Below are positions 53,679-64,000 of a stretch of DNA of 64,000 bases, in pieces (position 1 is the first letter of the stretch; the number at the start of each line of letters is the position of its first letter). The notes under the pieces are model-generated. The model made no database searches. It was not told where the DNA came from and saw nothing but the letters and a program-made list of their open reading frames with translations. Source of the DNA: an uncultured Phycisphaerae bacterium (GTDB taxonomy: Bacteria > Planctomycetota > Phycisphaerae > Sedimentisphaerales > Anaerohalosphaeraceae); the NCBI GenBank assembly GCA_937949545.1, contig CALEDR010000002.1, positions 62,001 to 126,000 of the forward strand, in the 5' to 3' direction. The translations under genes and the position numbers were made by a program.

Positions 53679-54979
53679 TGGATTTTCCGATTCAGATTCT
53701 GATTGTCAGTTTTGTGATTCTGCTGGTGCTGGGGGTTCCGGTGGCCTTTTCGATGGGGATTGCAGCCCTGCTGGGAATGCTGGCGATGGGGGATTTGCCG
53801 GCCTGTGCGGCAATTGCACACAAAATGGCTACGGGGATTGATGAGTTTTCCCTGCTGGCGATTCCCTTTTTTATTCTTTCCGGATTGTTTATGGGGCGAG
53901 GAGGAATTGCCCGTCGGCTGATAGACTTTGCAAACGTTCTGGTGGGGCATTTCCGCGGAGGGCTGGCGCTGGTCAATATTCTGACGTGTATGCTGTTCGG
54001 GGCGATTTCCGGTTCAGCAACGGCGGCGGTGTCGAGCGTCGGGGGCTTTATGGTTCCCCTGATGAACAAGCGGGGGTATGACCGGGATTTCAATGCCTCC
54101 GTGACGATTACGGCGGCCACGACAGGCCTGCTGATTCCGCCGAGCAACGTGATGATTGTCTATTCGCTGGCGACCGGCGGGGCGGTTTCCATCGCCGCGA
54201 TTTTTATGGCGGGGGTTATTCCGGGGATTTTGGTCGGAGTGGGGCTGATGCTGGTCAGCAGTCTTATTTCCTGGAGGCGGAATTACGGTAAAGGTGAGAC
54301 ACTGACGGGGGGAGATTCCATTAAACGTTTCTTTCAAGCGATTCCGGCACTGTTGCTGATTGTGATAGTCATGGGCGGGATTTTGAAGGGGATTTTTACG
54401 GCGACAGAGGCCTCTGCGGTGGCAGTGCTGTATTCCTTTCTGTTGGCGGTGGTATTTTATCGAGAGGTCAAATGGTCTGACATTCCGGGCATTCTGCTGC
54501 AGGCGGGGGTGATGACCTCAGTGGTGTTTCTGCTGATTGCCACGAGTATGGCGATGAGCTGGGTGCTGGCCGCAGAACGAGTGCCGCAGGATATCAGTGC
54601 TTCTTTGCTGGGGCTGACGCATAACCGGATTTTGGTTTTGCTGATGATCAATCTGATTTTGCTGGCGGTGGGTACCTTTATGGATATGACGCCGGCGGTT
54701 TTGATTTTCACACCGATTTTTCTCCCGGTGGTGGCTACCTTTGGGGTCCATCCGCTTCATTTCGGCATCATTATGATTATGAATTTGTGTATTGGGCTGT
54801 GCACACCGCCGGTGGGGACGTGTTTGTTTTTGGGCTGCGGGATTGCAGAGACAACTGTTACAAAAGTGATGAAGCAGATTGTCTATTTTTATGCGGCGAT
54901 GGTTACCGTGCTGCTGATTTGTTCCTATGTTCCTTCTTTGTCACTGTGGCTGCCGAAACAGCTGGGGCTTTTAAAATAG
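53678..54979 (+). CDS. dctM: TRAP transporter large permease (DctM family)
   Basis: A 433-residue membrane protein with about twelve hydrophobic segments. Signatures: VPVAFSMGIAALLGML, AIPFFILSGLFMGRGGI, AISGSATAAVSSVGGFMVPLM, ITAATTGLLIPPSNVMIVYSLATG and NLCIGLCTPPVGTCLFLGC. It is the sodium-coupled translocation subunit and the last gene of the uronate operon. The 30-base gap to the convergent glycyl radical gene has no obvious terminator. Confidence 0.95.
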   Translation: MDFPIQILIVSFVILLVLGVPVAFSMGIAALLGMLAMGDLPACAAIAHKMATGIDEFSLLAIPFFILSGLFMGRGGIARRLIDFANVLVGHFRGGLALVNILTCMLFGAISGSATAAVSSVGGFMVPLMNKRGYDRDFNASVTITAATTGLLIPPSNVMIVYSLATGGAVSIAAIFMAGVIPGILVGVGLMLVSSLISWRRNYGKGETLTGGDSIKRFFQAIPALLLIVIVMGGILKGIFTATEASAVAVLYSFLLAVVFYREVKWSDIPGILLQAGVMTSVVFLLIATSMAMSWVLAAERVPQDISASLLGLTHNRILVLLMINLILLAVGTFMDMTPAVLIFTPIFLPVVATFGVHPLHFGIIMIMNLCIGLCTPPVGTCLFLGCGIAETTVTKVMKQIVYFYAAMVTVLLICSYVPSLSLWLPKQLGLLK

Positions 54980-55009
54980 GCGTCCGGCTCTCAGACGAAA
55001 ACAATTCTC

Positions 55010-57370
55010 TCAGATAGATGTCTGTTCCGTTCGGGCGATGATTTCGTTCTGCAGACCTTCTCCGAGCTCTACAAAGTAGTCGCTGTATCCGGCGACCCGT
55101 ACAATCAGGTGCCGATGCTGCTGGGGTTTTTTCTGTGCTTCCAGCAGGGTCTGCCGATTGACGACATTGAACTGGATATGGTGACCGTCCAGCCGGAAAT
55201 AGCTGCGGATCAGCTGAACCAGTTTGTCCAGCCCTTCCCCTTCAAGCACCTGCGGGATAAATTTCATATTGAGCAGGGTGCCGCCGGTTCGGGCATGGTC
55301 GAGTTTGGCGGCGGATTTGAGAACAGCCGTCGGGCCGTGTGTATCGGCTCCCTGACTGGGAGAAATGCCGTCGGAGAGGGGCAGACCGGCTTTGCGTCCG
55401 TTGGGCAGGGCGCCGGTGATCTGACCGAAATAGATGTGGACGGTGGTCGGCAGCAGATTGATGCGGTATTTGCCGCCCTTGGTGTTGGGTCTGCCGTTGA
55501 TTGCGTCGTAGTAAAGGTTGAATAAATCAACGGCGATGGAGTCGGCGTAATCGTCATCGTTGCCGTAGCAGGGGGCCTGCCGCAGGAGATTCTGAATGTC
55601 TTCCATTCCTTCGAAGTTGGCGTCGAGGGCTTTTAAGAGGGTCCGTATGGTGAGCGTCTTGCGGTCGAAGACGTGGAATTTGACGGCCGTGAGGGCATCC
55701 GTGAGTGTGCCGATGCCGACGCCCTGAATGTAGGTTGTGTTGTAGCGCGGGCCGCCGTTGTGGTAGTCTTTGCCCCGTTTGATGCAGTCATCGACCAGCA
55801 CGGACATAAAGACGGCGGGCATCCATTCTGCATAAAGCCGTTCGATGATTTGATTGCCGCAGATTTTGATGTTGATAAAGTGATTCAGCTGCTTTTTGTA
55901 GGCGTCGCGCAGCTGCTCGAAGGCTGTAAAGGTTTCCGGATCGCCGGTCTTCGGGCCGACCTGGGCGCCGGTTCGCGGGTCGCGTCCGTTGTGAAGGGTG
56001 ACCTCGAAGATTTTGGGCCAGTTGCAGTAGCCGGTGAGGATGCAGCTTTCTTTGCCGAAGGCGCTGACTTCCACGCAGCCGCTGGGGCCGCCGCTTCGCG
56101 CATCGAAGAGGGATTTGCCGTCGTGGAGCATTTCACGGATGATGACATCCGTATTGAAGACGGACGGCTGACCCAATCCGGTTCGGATGACCTGACAGGC
56201 CCGTTTGACGAATCGGTCGGGGTTTTTGGCGCTGATTTGGATGCAGCAGCTGGGCTGAACGAGCTGCATTTCCTCGACGACTTCGAGGATCAGATAGGAA
56301 ACGTCGTTGACGGCGTCCTGCCCGGTCTGGGGGTCCACACCGCCGACGTTGATGAGCGAAAAATCGGCATAGGTGCCGCTCTGTTCTTCCGTGATGCCGA
56401 CCTTGGGCGGGGCGGGCTGGTTGTTGAATTTTATCCAGAAGCACTCCAGCAGCTCTTTGGCCTGCTCGCGGGTGAGCGTTCCGGCTTCCAATTCTCGTTT
56501 GTAGAAGGGATACAGATGCTGGTCGAGGCGGCCCGGATTGAAGGAGTCCCAGACGTTCAGGTCTGTGATGACGCCCAGATGCACGAACCAGTAGGCCTGC
56601 AGGGCCTCGCGGAATGTTCGGGGGGGGTAGGCGGGCACATGCCGGCAGACGGCGGCGATTTCCTCCAGCTCTTTTTTGCGGACGGGGTCGGATTCACTTT
56701 GGGCCAGGTGTTGGGCTTTTTCAGCATACCGTCGGGCCAGAGTCAGCACGGCATCGATGGCCAGTTTCATTCCTTTGAGTTCCTGGAGCTTGGCGTGGGC
56801 CTCCGGATCGCCGTAAAAGTCCAGACTGTGGATAGACTGGCTGATTTCATCCTGCAGGTCGAGCAGACCTTTTCGGTAAATCTTGTCATCGAGGATGGCA
56901 TGTCCGGGAGCCCGCTGCTCCATAAACTCGGTAAAAATGCCTGCTTCAAAGGCCTGATGCCAGTCTTCGCTCATAGCGGCGAAGACCTTTTCCCGCATCG
57001 TTTTGCCCTTCCAGAAAGGAATGATTTTTTCTTTATAAACCTTTTTGACATCCTCGCTCACATCGAAGGAGGTGCGGGTGCGCCGCGCCATCGTTTCGAA
57101 ATCCTCGAGGGTATGACAGCACAGTTCCGGATAGGTATAGGTGGCTTTGGGCGCCGGTCCCCGCTCGCCGACGATCAATTCGCCGTTGTTGATGCAGATG
57201 TGCTTGCGGCTCATGATGTAGTTGAGGGCCAGGCCGCGGACGACGGGGGGAGAAAACTCCATTGTGACGCCGCTCTGATAGAAATCGGTAATCAGTTCGG
57301 CCCGTTCAGCGCTGATGTAGGGTTTGGTATTGACGCTTTGCTCACGCAGTTTGGCAACTCGTTCGTTCAT
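55010..57370 (-). CDS. Glycyl radical enzyme, trans-4-hydroxyproline dehydratase (HypD)-like
   Basis: A 786-residue pyruvate formate-lyase-superfamily enzyme. The active-site thiyl cysteine and following glutamate are in GGPSGCVEVSAFG (Cys432, Glu434), and the glycyl radical is in VRVAGYSDYF (Gly761). Cys-x-Glu marks the dehydratases/lyases rather than PFL. Long stretches (ERAELITDFY, TEFMEQRAPGHAI, FNNQPAPPKVGIT, YNTTYIQGVGIGT) resemble HypD. Counterparts of HypD residues (His157, Asp275) seem present, from memory of that enzyme. No proC (P5C reductase) is adjacent, so another substrate is possible. It is oxygen-sensitive and indicates anaerobic life. The activase gene is five bases upstream. 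Confidence 0.88.
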   Translation of the reverse strand: MNERVAKLREQSVNTKPYISAERAELITDFYQSGVTMEFSPPVVRGLALNYIMSRKHICINNGELIVGERGPAPKATYTYPELCCHTLEDFETMARRTRTSFDVSEDVKKVYKEKIIPFWKGKTMREKVFAAMSEDWHQAFEAGIFTEFMEQRAPGHAILDDKIYRKGLLDLQDEISQSIHSLDFYGDPEAHAKLQELKGMKLAIDAVLTLARRYAEKAQHLAQSESDPVRKKELEEIAAVCRHVPAYPPRTFREALQAYWFVHLGVITDLNVWDSFNPGRLDQHLYPFYKRELEAGTLTREQAKELLECFWIKFNNQPAPPKVGITEEQSGTYADFSLINVGGVDPQTGQDAVNDVSYLILEVVEEMQLVQPSCCIQISAKNPDRFVKRACQVIRTGLGQPSVFNTDVIIREMLHDGKSLFDARSGGPSGCVEVSAFGKESCILTGYCNWPKIFEVTLHNGRDPRTGAQVGPKTGDPETFTAFEQLRDAYKKQLNHFINIKICGNQIIERLYAEWMPAVFMSVLVDDCIKRGKDYHNGGPRYNTTYIQGVGIGTLTDALTAVKFHVFDRKTLTIRTLLKALDANFEGMEDIQNLLRQAPCYGNDDDYADSIAVDLFNLYYDAINGRPNTKGGKYRINLLPTTVHIYFGQITGALPNGRKAGLPLSDGISPSQGADTHGPTAVLKSAAKLDHARTGGTLLNMKFIPQVLEGEGLDKLVQLIRSYFRLDGHHIQFNVVNRQTLLEAQKKPQQHRHLIVRVAGYSDYFVELGEGLQNEIIARTEQTSI

Positions 57371-57375
57371 AGGTT

Positions 57376-58293
57376 CTATCCGCCGACTGTTACTGTAAAG
57401 CCCATTTGCCGAAGCTGCTGGGCAAATTCCTGCATCTGCTGCTCGGAAGGCCGGCTGGAACGGAACATTGGTTCGCTTTTTCCGAGCCGCTCGGCCTTGA
57501 CGAGTCCTCCACTATTATACGGCAGGAGGTCAATTTGTTTTATCTTTTTCAGGTTTTGAATGAATTGGCCGATGGCTTCAATCACTTTTGTGGATGCGTT
57601 GAAACCGGTAATAACGGGAATCCGAATAATGATTTGTCGTGCATTCCGACTTAACCAACGTATATTATCCAGAATCAGGGAATTGTCCGCGCCGGTAAAT
57701 TCATGATGTTTTTGGGGATCGAGATGTTTGATGTCGCATAAAAACAGGTCTGTCAAGTCCAGAATTGACTGTAATGTTTCCCTCTTTCCGCAACAGGAAG
57801 TGTCCACGGCCGTATGGAACCCTCTTTCTTTACAGGCGGTCAGTAAAGCGAGGAGAAAATCGGGCTGGGCAAGGGGTTCACCACCTGAAATAGTGACGCC
57901 GCCGCCGGATTGGTCATAAAAAACGGAATCTTTTTCCACCTCTTTTAAGACTTGCTCCACCGTGACTTGTCGGCCGACTTTTTCCATGGACTGAGTTGGG
58001 CAGGGAGAAATGCAGGCGCCGCAAATGGTACAACGGCTTAAATCTCGGTGTATTTTTCCATTCATCTTGCTTAGGGCATGGCTTGGACAGATTTGGATAC
58101 ATCGTCCGCACTGGATGCAGCGGACGGGCCGATGGAGCATTTCAAAGCTTGTTTCCCAGCTTTCCGGATTGTGACACCAGGAACACCGCAACGGGCAGCC
58201 TTTCAAAAAGATGGTCGTGCGGATGCCCGGGCCGTCGTGGATGGCATATTTTTTTATGTCAAAGATTGTACCGGTTATCTGATCGGAATTCAT
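57376..58293 (-). CDS. Glycyl-radical enzyme activating enzyme
   Basis: A 305-residue radical SAM activase. DGPGIRTTIFLKGCPLRCSWC carries the radical SAM CxxxCxxC, and an inserted ferredoxin-type domain provides two more clusters (CIQCGRCIQICP and CTICGACISPCP). GGGVTISGGEPLAQ is the SAM-binding GGE motif. The inserted clusters are typical of activases for dehydratase/decarboxylase GREs rather than PFL. It is transcribed with the HypD-like gene, being the upstream gene on the minus strand. The region above it holds no other partner. Confidence 0.94.
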   Translation of the reverse strand: MNSDQITGTIFDIKKYAIHDGPGIRTTIFLKGCPLRCSWCHNPESWETSFEMLHRPVRCIQCGRCIQICPSHALSKMNGKIHRDLSRCTICGACISPCPTQSMEKVGRQVTVEQVLKEVEKDSVFYDQSGGGVTISGGEPLAQPDFLLALLTACKERGFHTAVDTSCCGKRETLQSILDLTDLFLCDIKHLDPQKHHEFTGADNSLILDNIRWLSRNARQIIIRIPVITGFNASTKVIEAIGQFIQNLKKIKQIDLLPYNSGGLVKAERLGKSEPMFRSSRPSEQQMQEFAQQLRQMGFTVTVGG

Positions 58294-58531
58294 ATTTTTT
58301 CTTTTATGAGAAAAAGAAGAAAAATGATTCTATCAAAAATATCTTCTTTATTCAATTGTTGTTTTGCCGAGGCGGAGAGGAGGAGCTTTCCGAGCGGCAT
58401 CACGGGTTGCAGGAAAAGAACCCTGTCTGCGGCCTGTATTTCTAAAGAAAATTTCAGATTCCATCTGGAAGACCGGCAGGTTTTGGATATACTGTACCCT
58501 AAACAGTCCCGGTACATTGGAAGGGTCGCGT

Positions 58532-59668
58532 GTGAAAAAAGCATTTATTCACGGCCCCCAGCTGGAGGCATACACCTATCCGGATACCTGTCCGTTTAAG
58601 ACTTATCGTGCGTCCCTGCTTCGCCGCAAACTGGTCTCGATGGGGCTGCTGAGCGGTCCGGATGTGTTTGAGGTCAATCCGGAAAAAGCCGACCGGTCTG
58701 TTTTGGAGCAGTTTCATTCGTCGGCTTATCTGGATGCGCTGGAGCGGGCGAACAAGGGAGAGTTTGATTCTTCGATGCTGTGGATGGGCCTGGGGACGGG
58801 AGATTGTCCGGTTTTTTCCGGGGTTTATGATTATGCGGCCCTTGCGTCGGGAGCCACGATTACGGGGGCTCGTCTGATTTCAGAAGGGAAAGCCGGGATT
58901 GCCTTTAATCCTTCCGGGGGGTATCACCATGCCCATGCCGCGCGGGCCGGGGGGTTTTGTTATTTGAATGATGTTGTTTTGGGATGTCTGGAATTTGTGA
59001 AAGCGGGCAAGCGGGTGTTGTTTCTCGATGTAGATGTGCATCACTGCGATGGAGTCCAGGCGGCCTTTTATGCGCGTGCCGATGTGATGACGATTTCGAT
59101 GCATCAGGACGGCCGGACTCTGTTTCCCGGTACGGGGTTTGTGGATGAAATCGGAGAGGGAGAGGGGCGCGGGTACAGTGTGAATTTTCCGCTGCCTCCT
59201 GGGGTCTATGATGAGGTTTATCTGAAGGTGTTTCGGGAGGGAGTTCTTCCGCTGATCGGGGTTTACAGGCCGGATGTGATTGTGCTGGAAATCGGGGCCG
59301 ACACGCTGGCCGGAGACCCGTTGGCCGGTTTTTCGTTAACCAACAATGTGTATGTCGAGGCAGTGCGGTCTCTGCTGGCGTTCGGCAAGCCGCTTTTGGT
59401 GGTCGGCGGAGGCGGGTATCATGTGGAGAATACGGTGCGGGCCTGGGCTCTGGTTTGGGCGACTTTGTGCGGACGTCAGCAGACGGATGAAACCTGGGCG
59501 GGTCTGGGCGGTGTGATGCTGCAAAGCACGGACTGGAACGATGACAGGGGGCTTCGGGACCGGGTTTTGGTTCCTTCAAATTGGCAGAGAGAATCCGTGC
59601 GGCCGGCGGCGGAACAAGTGCTCGATGCAGTGCGCCGCACGGTTTTCCCGCTGCATGGGCTTTCCTGA
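58532..59668 (+). CDS. Histone-deacetylase-superfamily protein (AcuC-like)
   Basis: A 378-residue zinc hydrolase of the HDAC/AcuC/AphA superfamily. Zinc and catalytic residues appear in GYHHAHAARAGGFCYLND, LFLDVDVHHCDGVQAAFY, GADTLAGDPLAGFSLT and VVGGGGYHVENT. The usual HHGDG carries a cysteine in place of glycine. It may deacetylate acetylated lysines such as those in acetyl-CoA synthetase, or small acetyl-amines. GTG 58532 is supported by GGAAGGG. A TATACT at 58488-58493 could be its -10, with only a weak -35. It is single-gene, closed by a strong terminator. The acs gene is encoded 2 kb away. Confidence 0.9.
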   Translation: MKKAFIHGPQLEAYTYPDTCPFKTYRASLLRRKLVSMGLLSGPDVFEVNPEKADRSVLEQFHSSAYLDALERANKGEFDSSMLWMGLGTGDCPVFSGVYDYAALASGATITGARLISEGKAGIAFNPSGGYHHAHAARAGGFCYLNDVVLGCLEFVKAGKRVLFLDVDVHHCDGVQAAFYARADVMTISMHQDGRTLFPGTGFVDEIGEGEGRGYSVNFPLPPGVYDEVYLKVFREGVLPLIGVYRPDVIVLEIGADTLAGDPLAGFSLTNNVYVEAVRSLLAFGKPLLVVGGGGYHVENTVRAWALVWATLCGRQQTDETWAGLGGVMLQSTDWNDDRGLRDRVLVPSNWQRESVRPAAEQVLDAVRRTVFPLHGLS

Positions 59669-59776
59669 GTCAATTTATTTTTGGAACGGGAAAGGGAGCG
59701 GCCGCTTAAAAAGCAGAAAAGATGATTTTTTCTTCGGCTTATCCGGCGCAGGAGATTCATGGATAGAAGGTTATGA

Positions 59777-59817
59777 AAAAAAGGAGCCCGGAGGGGCGGT
59801 CGGGCTCCTGAGGTTTT
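59777..59817. terminator. Bidirectional intrinsic terminator
   Basis: GGAGCCCG (59783-59790) pairs with CGGGCTCC (59801-59808). On the minus strand, seven T residues follow directly; on the plus strand TGAGG then TTTTT follows. It serves the OFA transporter gene and probably also the convergent deacetylase gene. Confidence 0.85.
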
Positions 59818-59826
59818 TAGCGGAAA

Positions 59827-61206
59827 TTATGCTTTTTTGGGCGGTTTAATCTGCGTCATAACAGCTGCCGCTGCCAGGCAGGCGATACCGGCGACCCAAA
59901 ATGCGAGGCGGTAATTGCCGATGGTGAAGAGTTTTTCTACGACGGTCCCGCTGGAATCTCTGGACAGGTATGAAATGGTGTTTACTGTCTTCATCAGGGC
60001 GGCGGCCAGGTAGGGGCCGACGATTCCGCCGGCACCGAATGCCGTGAACATACAGCCGTAATTGACGCCGAAATGTTTGGTGCCGAAGAAATCCGCCGTG
60101 ACAGCCGGGTACAGGGCCAGATAACCGCCGAAACATAAACCGATTAGGGAAACGCCGAACAGATAGATGGGATATTCCCGAAGCCGGTCCAGTAAAAGCA
60201 TGGCAGCGCCGCAAAGGATAAACATCGTAATCAGCGTTCCTTTTCTTCCGAAGGCGTCTGAAATTTTTCCCCAGAGAATCCGTCCGAGAGAATTAAAAAT
60301 TGCCAGAACGGCGACGGCCGTAGCACCGGCGGCGGCAATCTGATTGAACGCTTCTTCCTGAATCGGAGCAGTCATCACGGCTGTTCGGAAAGACTGCCAA
60401 ATGGGCGATGCCTTCATGATGATTTGAAGACCGGCGGTGCAGCCGGCAAAATAGGTAATCCAGAGCAGCCAAAAAGCGGGCAGCCGCAGCATTTCGGAAG
60501 GGGTATAGTCGGCCTTGGGAGCGGCGGATTGAGCGGGCTGTGGCGGGTTCCATCCGGCCGGCTTATAACCGGCGGGCGGATTGCGCAGCAGCTGGGCACC
60601 GGTAACGACAGCCGTCAGGAAGATGATACCCAGTGCCAGAAAGGTATTAAAGACGCCGATTTTTGGCAGAGAGAACAAGGGCTGATTAAAGAGTTGATAA
60701 GCTCCGCCGGTAATCAGGGCTTTGGCCAGCGGCGCGAAAAAGAAGGCCCCCGCTCCAAAGCCGGCTACGGCCAAACCGGTAACGAGGCCTCGTTTGTCCG
60801 GGAACCATTTGACGCAGGTGGCAATCGGGCAGACGTACCCGGTTCCGATGCCGATGCCGCCCAGGACGGAGAAGGTCAGAATCAGCCACAGCAGGGCCCA
60901 GGAAGGGTCGAAAAATTCCGTGAAACGGGCGAGAATGAGTCCTGTGCCGAGAATAATGCCGCCGGCAGTAGCGACTTTGCGCGGACCGATGCGGTCCTGA
61001 ATGCGTCCGCCGGCAATTACCGCCAAAGCAAACATAGCCAGAACCATTTGGGCCGGCAGTGTGACGGCGGTTTCAGACCAGGTTGGGAAAAAGGTTTTCA
61101 GCGGTGTCTGAAAGACGCTCCAGATATAGACAGCGCCAAGACTGATTTGAATAATCAGGGCGCCGACGACAACCCACCATCGATTCATGTATTTGGTTTC
61201 TGACAT
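59827..61206 (-). CDS. OFA-family MFS transporter (oxalate/formate antiporter type)
   Basis: A 459-residue major facilitator with twelve helices. WWVVVGALIIQISLGAVYIWSVF at the start and GIGTGYVCPIATCVKWFPDKRGLVTGLAVAGFGAGAF are typical of the OFA group, which carries formate, oxalate, lactate or other short acids. Its neighbour acs, upstream on the same strand, suggests acetate or a related monocarboxylate, but the substrate is open. A terminator stands between the two genes. The C-terminus is a short basic KPPKKA. Confidence 0.9.
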   Translation of the reverse strand: MSETKYMNRWWVVVGALIIQISLGAVYIWSVFQTPLKTFFPTWSETAVTLPAQMVLAMFALAVIAGGRIQDRIGPRKVATAGGIILGTGLILARFTEFFDPSWALLWLILTFSVLGGIGIGTGYVCPIATCVKWFPDKRGLVTGLAVAGFGAGAFFFAPLAKALITGGAYQLFNQPLFSLPKIGVFNTFLALGIIFLTAVVTGAQLLRNPPAGYKPAGWNPPQPAQSAAPKADYTPSEMLRLPAFWLLWITYFAGCTAGLQIIMKASPIWQSFRTAVMTAPIQEEAFNQIAAAGATAVAVLAIFNSLGRILWGKISDAFGRKGTLITMFILCGAAMLLLDRLREYPIYLFGVSLIGLCFGGYLALYPAVTADFFGTKHFGVNYGCMFTAFGAGGIVGPYLAAALMKTVNTISYLSRDSSGTVVEKLFTIGNYRLAFWVAGIACLAAAAVMTQIKPPKKA

Positions 61207-61230
61207 AAAATATCCTTTCGAAAGATTGCT

Positions 61231-61270
61231 AAAAAAAAGCCGGGCGTGATGAACACGTCCGGCTTTTTTT
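61231..61270. terminator. Intrinsic terminator of acs
   Basis: AAAAGCCGG-CGTG / CACG-CCGGCTTTT with one mismatch and a short ATGAA loop (stem 61235-61268), flanked by A-run and T-run on either side. It works on the minus strand for acs. Confidence 0.85.
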
Positions 61271-61283
61271 AAGGGATTCTTTT

Positions 61284-63266
<1,983 letters not shown>

Positions 63267-63301
63267 ACCACCTCTTCCTTTCATAGATTGAGTTGACGTT
63301 T

Positions 63302-63316
63302 ATCGGGAAGCCCGAT
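63302..63316. promoter_or_regulatory. Palindrome in the acs leader
   Basis: Perfect ATCGGG-AAG-CCCGAT, 36 bases before the acs start on the minus strand. It could be an operator or a small RNA hairpin; there is no T-run. The gap 63317-63526 otherwise holds only AT-rich sequence. Confidence 0.4.
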
Positions 63317-63526
63317 GGATATCTCGACTTTAGACAGATAAATTATGTCCTGGAGATAAAATTTCAACTAAAAAAAACGTTTTTGTGAAGAAAACCGGAT
63401 TTCAAAGAATATAAGTGCGCACAACCACGCAATTGTGGAGGAAAATTGATTTTTATGTCTTTATTGCTTTAGAAGGGATAGCAGGGCTTGGGCAAAGAAA
63501 TTATCTTGTACAAAAAGAGATTCGTT

Positions 63527-64000
63527 CTATTTGTTAATTTGGGAAAGATATTTTTTAATAAGGTCTTTTGCGGGGGCAAAATCGGACAGGTGCACTCCAT
63601 TTTTTGTGATTTCCGCTGAAAGCTCATTCAAATAATCGGCCAGGCCCTCTACCGCTTGAAGGGTTCCGTTGATTCGTTTTTTGTAGCTGCGTATGAACTC
63701 TGCGAATGTGCGAAGGGCTTTGGCGCAGAGGGGATTTTCGATGTTCCCTTCAATGAAATCAATCTCTTCCAGCTGGATTTGTATTTGTTTGTCGGCAACG
63801 GTAAACAGATATATTTGTTTTTGCTGAGGAAGAGGAATTCCGTTGTATTCAGCTGTGCGAGCCGCTTGATTGATCTCACCGACTGTTTTGTCAAATTCTT
63901 CCTGAAGCGTTTGGATTTGCTCAGGGGTAAGTTCACCGCTTTGAGCTTGTTTGACGATTTCGAGAAGGCGAGGAAGTTTCTCAACGATTGTCTGCAGGTT
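63527..64000 (-). CDS. Flagellin-like helical protein, 3' part
   Basis: An open minus-strand frame enters from the right edge and stops at TAG 63527-63529, giving 158 residues without a start in the window. The segment LTPEQIQTLQEEFDKTVGEI followed by NQAARTAEYNGIPL resembles the D1 domain of flagellins (LQ.E...L..EI.RIA..T.FNG..L). The rest is helical (FAEFIRSYKKRINGTLQAVE, GLADYLNELSAEI), as in flagellin termini, then a lysine-rich end. It is not a full flagellin C-terminus. A hook- or filament-related protein, or a secreted flagellin-fold protein, is possible. Overlapping frames look like noise by comparison. Confidence 0.6.
   Translation of the reverse strand, partial: NLQTIVEKLPRLLEIVKQAQSGELTPEQIQTLQEEFDKTVGEINQAARTAEYNGIPLPQQKQIYLFTVADKQIQIQLEEIDFIEGNIENPLCAKALRTFAEFIRSYKKRINGTLQAVEGLADYLNELSAEITKNGVHLSDFAPAKDLIKKYLSQINK

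Noticed and set aside
63649-63984. Minus-strand 111-codon frame near the right edge
   Set aside because: Its composition is unnatural, and the alternative frame ending at 63527 has a flagellin-like, well-formed sequence.

Overview
The window reads as one contiguous bacterial chromosome segment, fairly GC-rich and densely coded. Several traits point to Planctomycetota, most likely a saccharolytic anaerobe of the Phycisphaerae/Sedimentisphaerales type: a HYExAFE-like protein, a MerR-type helix-turn-helix fused to a receiver, a GH43-like remnant, glycyl-radical chemistry, an NfnAB-like flavoprotein pair, and degenerate 'word-like' intergenic repeats. This placement is an inference from gene content. 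No rRNA gene lies in the window.

Layout. 1-5.8 kb: 3' end of gcvPB, an AI-2E-type permease, a YkgJ-type Cys-cluster protein with hisS, a DUF486 membrane protein, and a HYExAFE-like protein overlapping bioB. 5.8-9.7 kb: HTH-receiver protein, a long gene-free stretch, then rny and its usual partner ymdB. 9.8-15.8 kb (minus strand): a lipid-looking cluster of B12/radical-SAM protein, alpha/beta hydrolase and a giant MFS-PlsC-acyl ligase fusion. 16-18.6 kb: a sigma-54 activator behind a palindromic promoter, a repeat-rich spacer and a broken GH43 gene. 18.6-28.5 kb: sirtuin, kdsB, a divergent pyrG, gyrA, holA and the nfnA/nfnB-like pair. 28.5-35.3 kb: tRNA-Arg(TCT), a small WYL/ARPP-1/unknown cluster containing a highly folded intergenic element, a D-amino-acid-transaminase-like gene, rplU, marC and an orphan lipoyl E2.

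35.4-44.9 kb is a complete minus-strand chemotaxis operon, cheW-mcp-cheY-cheX-(CheC-like/CBS fusion)-cheA-cheR-cheD-cheB. It has no adjacent flagellar genes, although a fragment of a flagellin-like helical protein runs off the right end of the window.

45.7-55 kb is a uronate module. A ROK repressor is divergent from SDR (mannonate oxidoreductase type), a LarA-like nickel-epimerase family gene, gnd, uxaC and a TRAP transporter (dctPQM). Two copies of the palindrome CTCAA-N3-TTGAG sit exactly on the two divergent promoters. The gene order suggests glucuronate -> fructuronate -> mannonate -> gluconate -> pentose phosphate by C2 epimerisation instead of the usual mannonate dehydratase/KDG route.

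55-64 kb: a HypD-type glycyl radical enzyme with its activase, an AcuC-type deacetylase, an OFA-family transporter, acetyl-CoA synthetase and the flagellin-like fragment. The strongest candidates for something undescribed are the CheC-CBS fusion, the LarA-based uronate route with its operators, and the multi-hairpin element at 29.5 kb.
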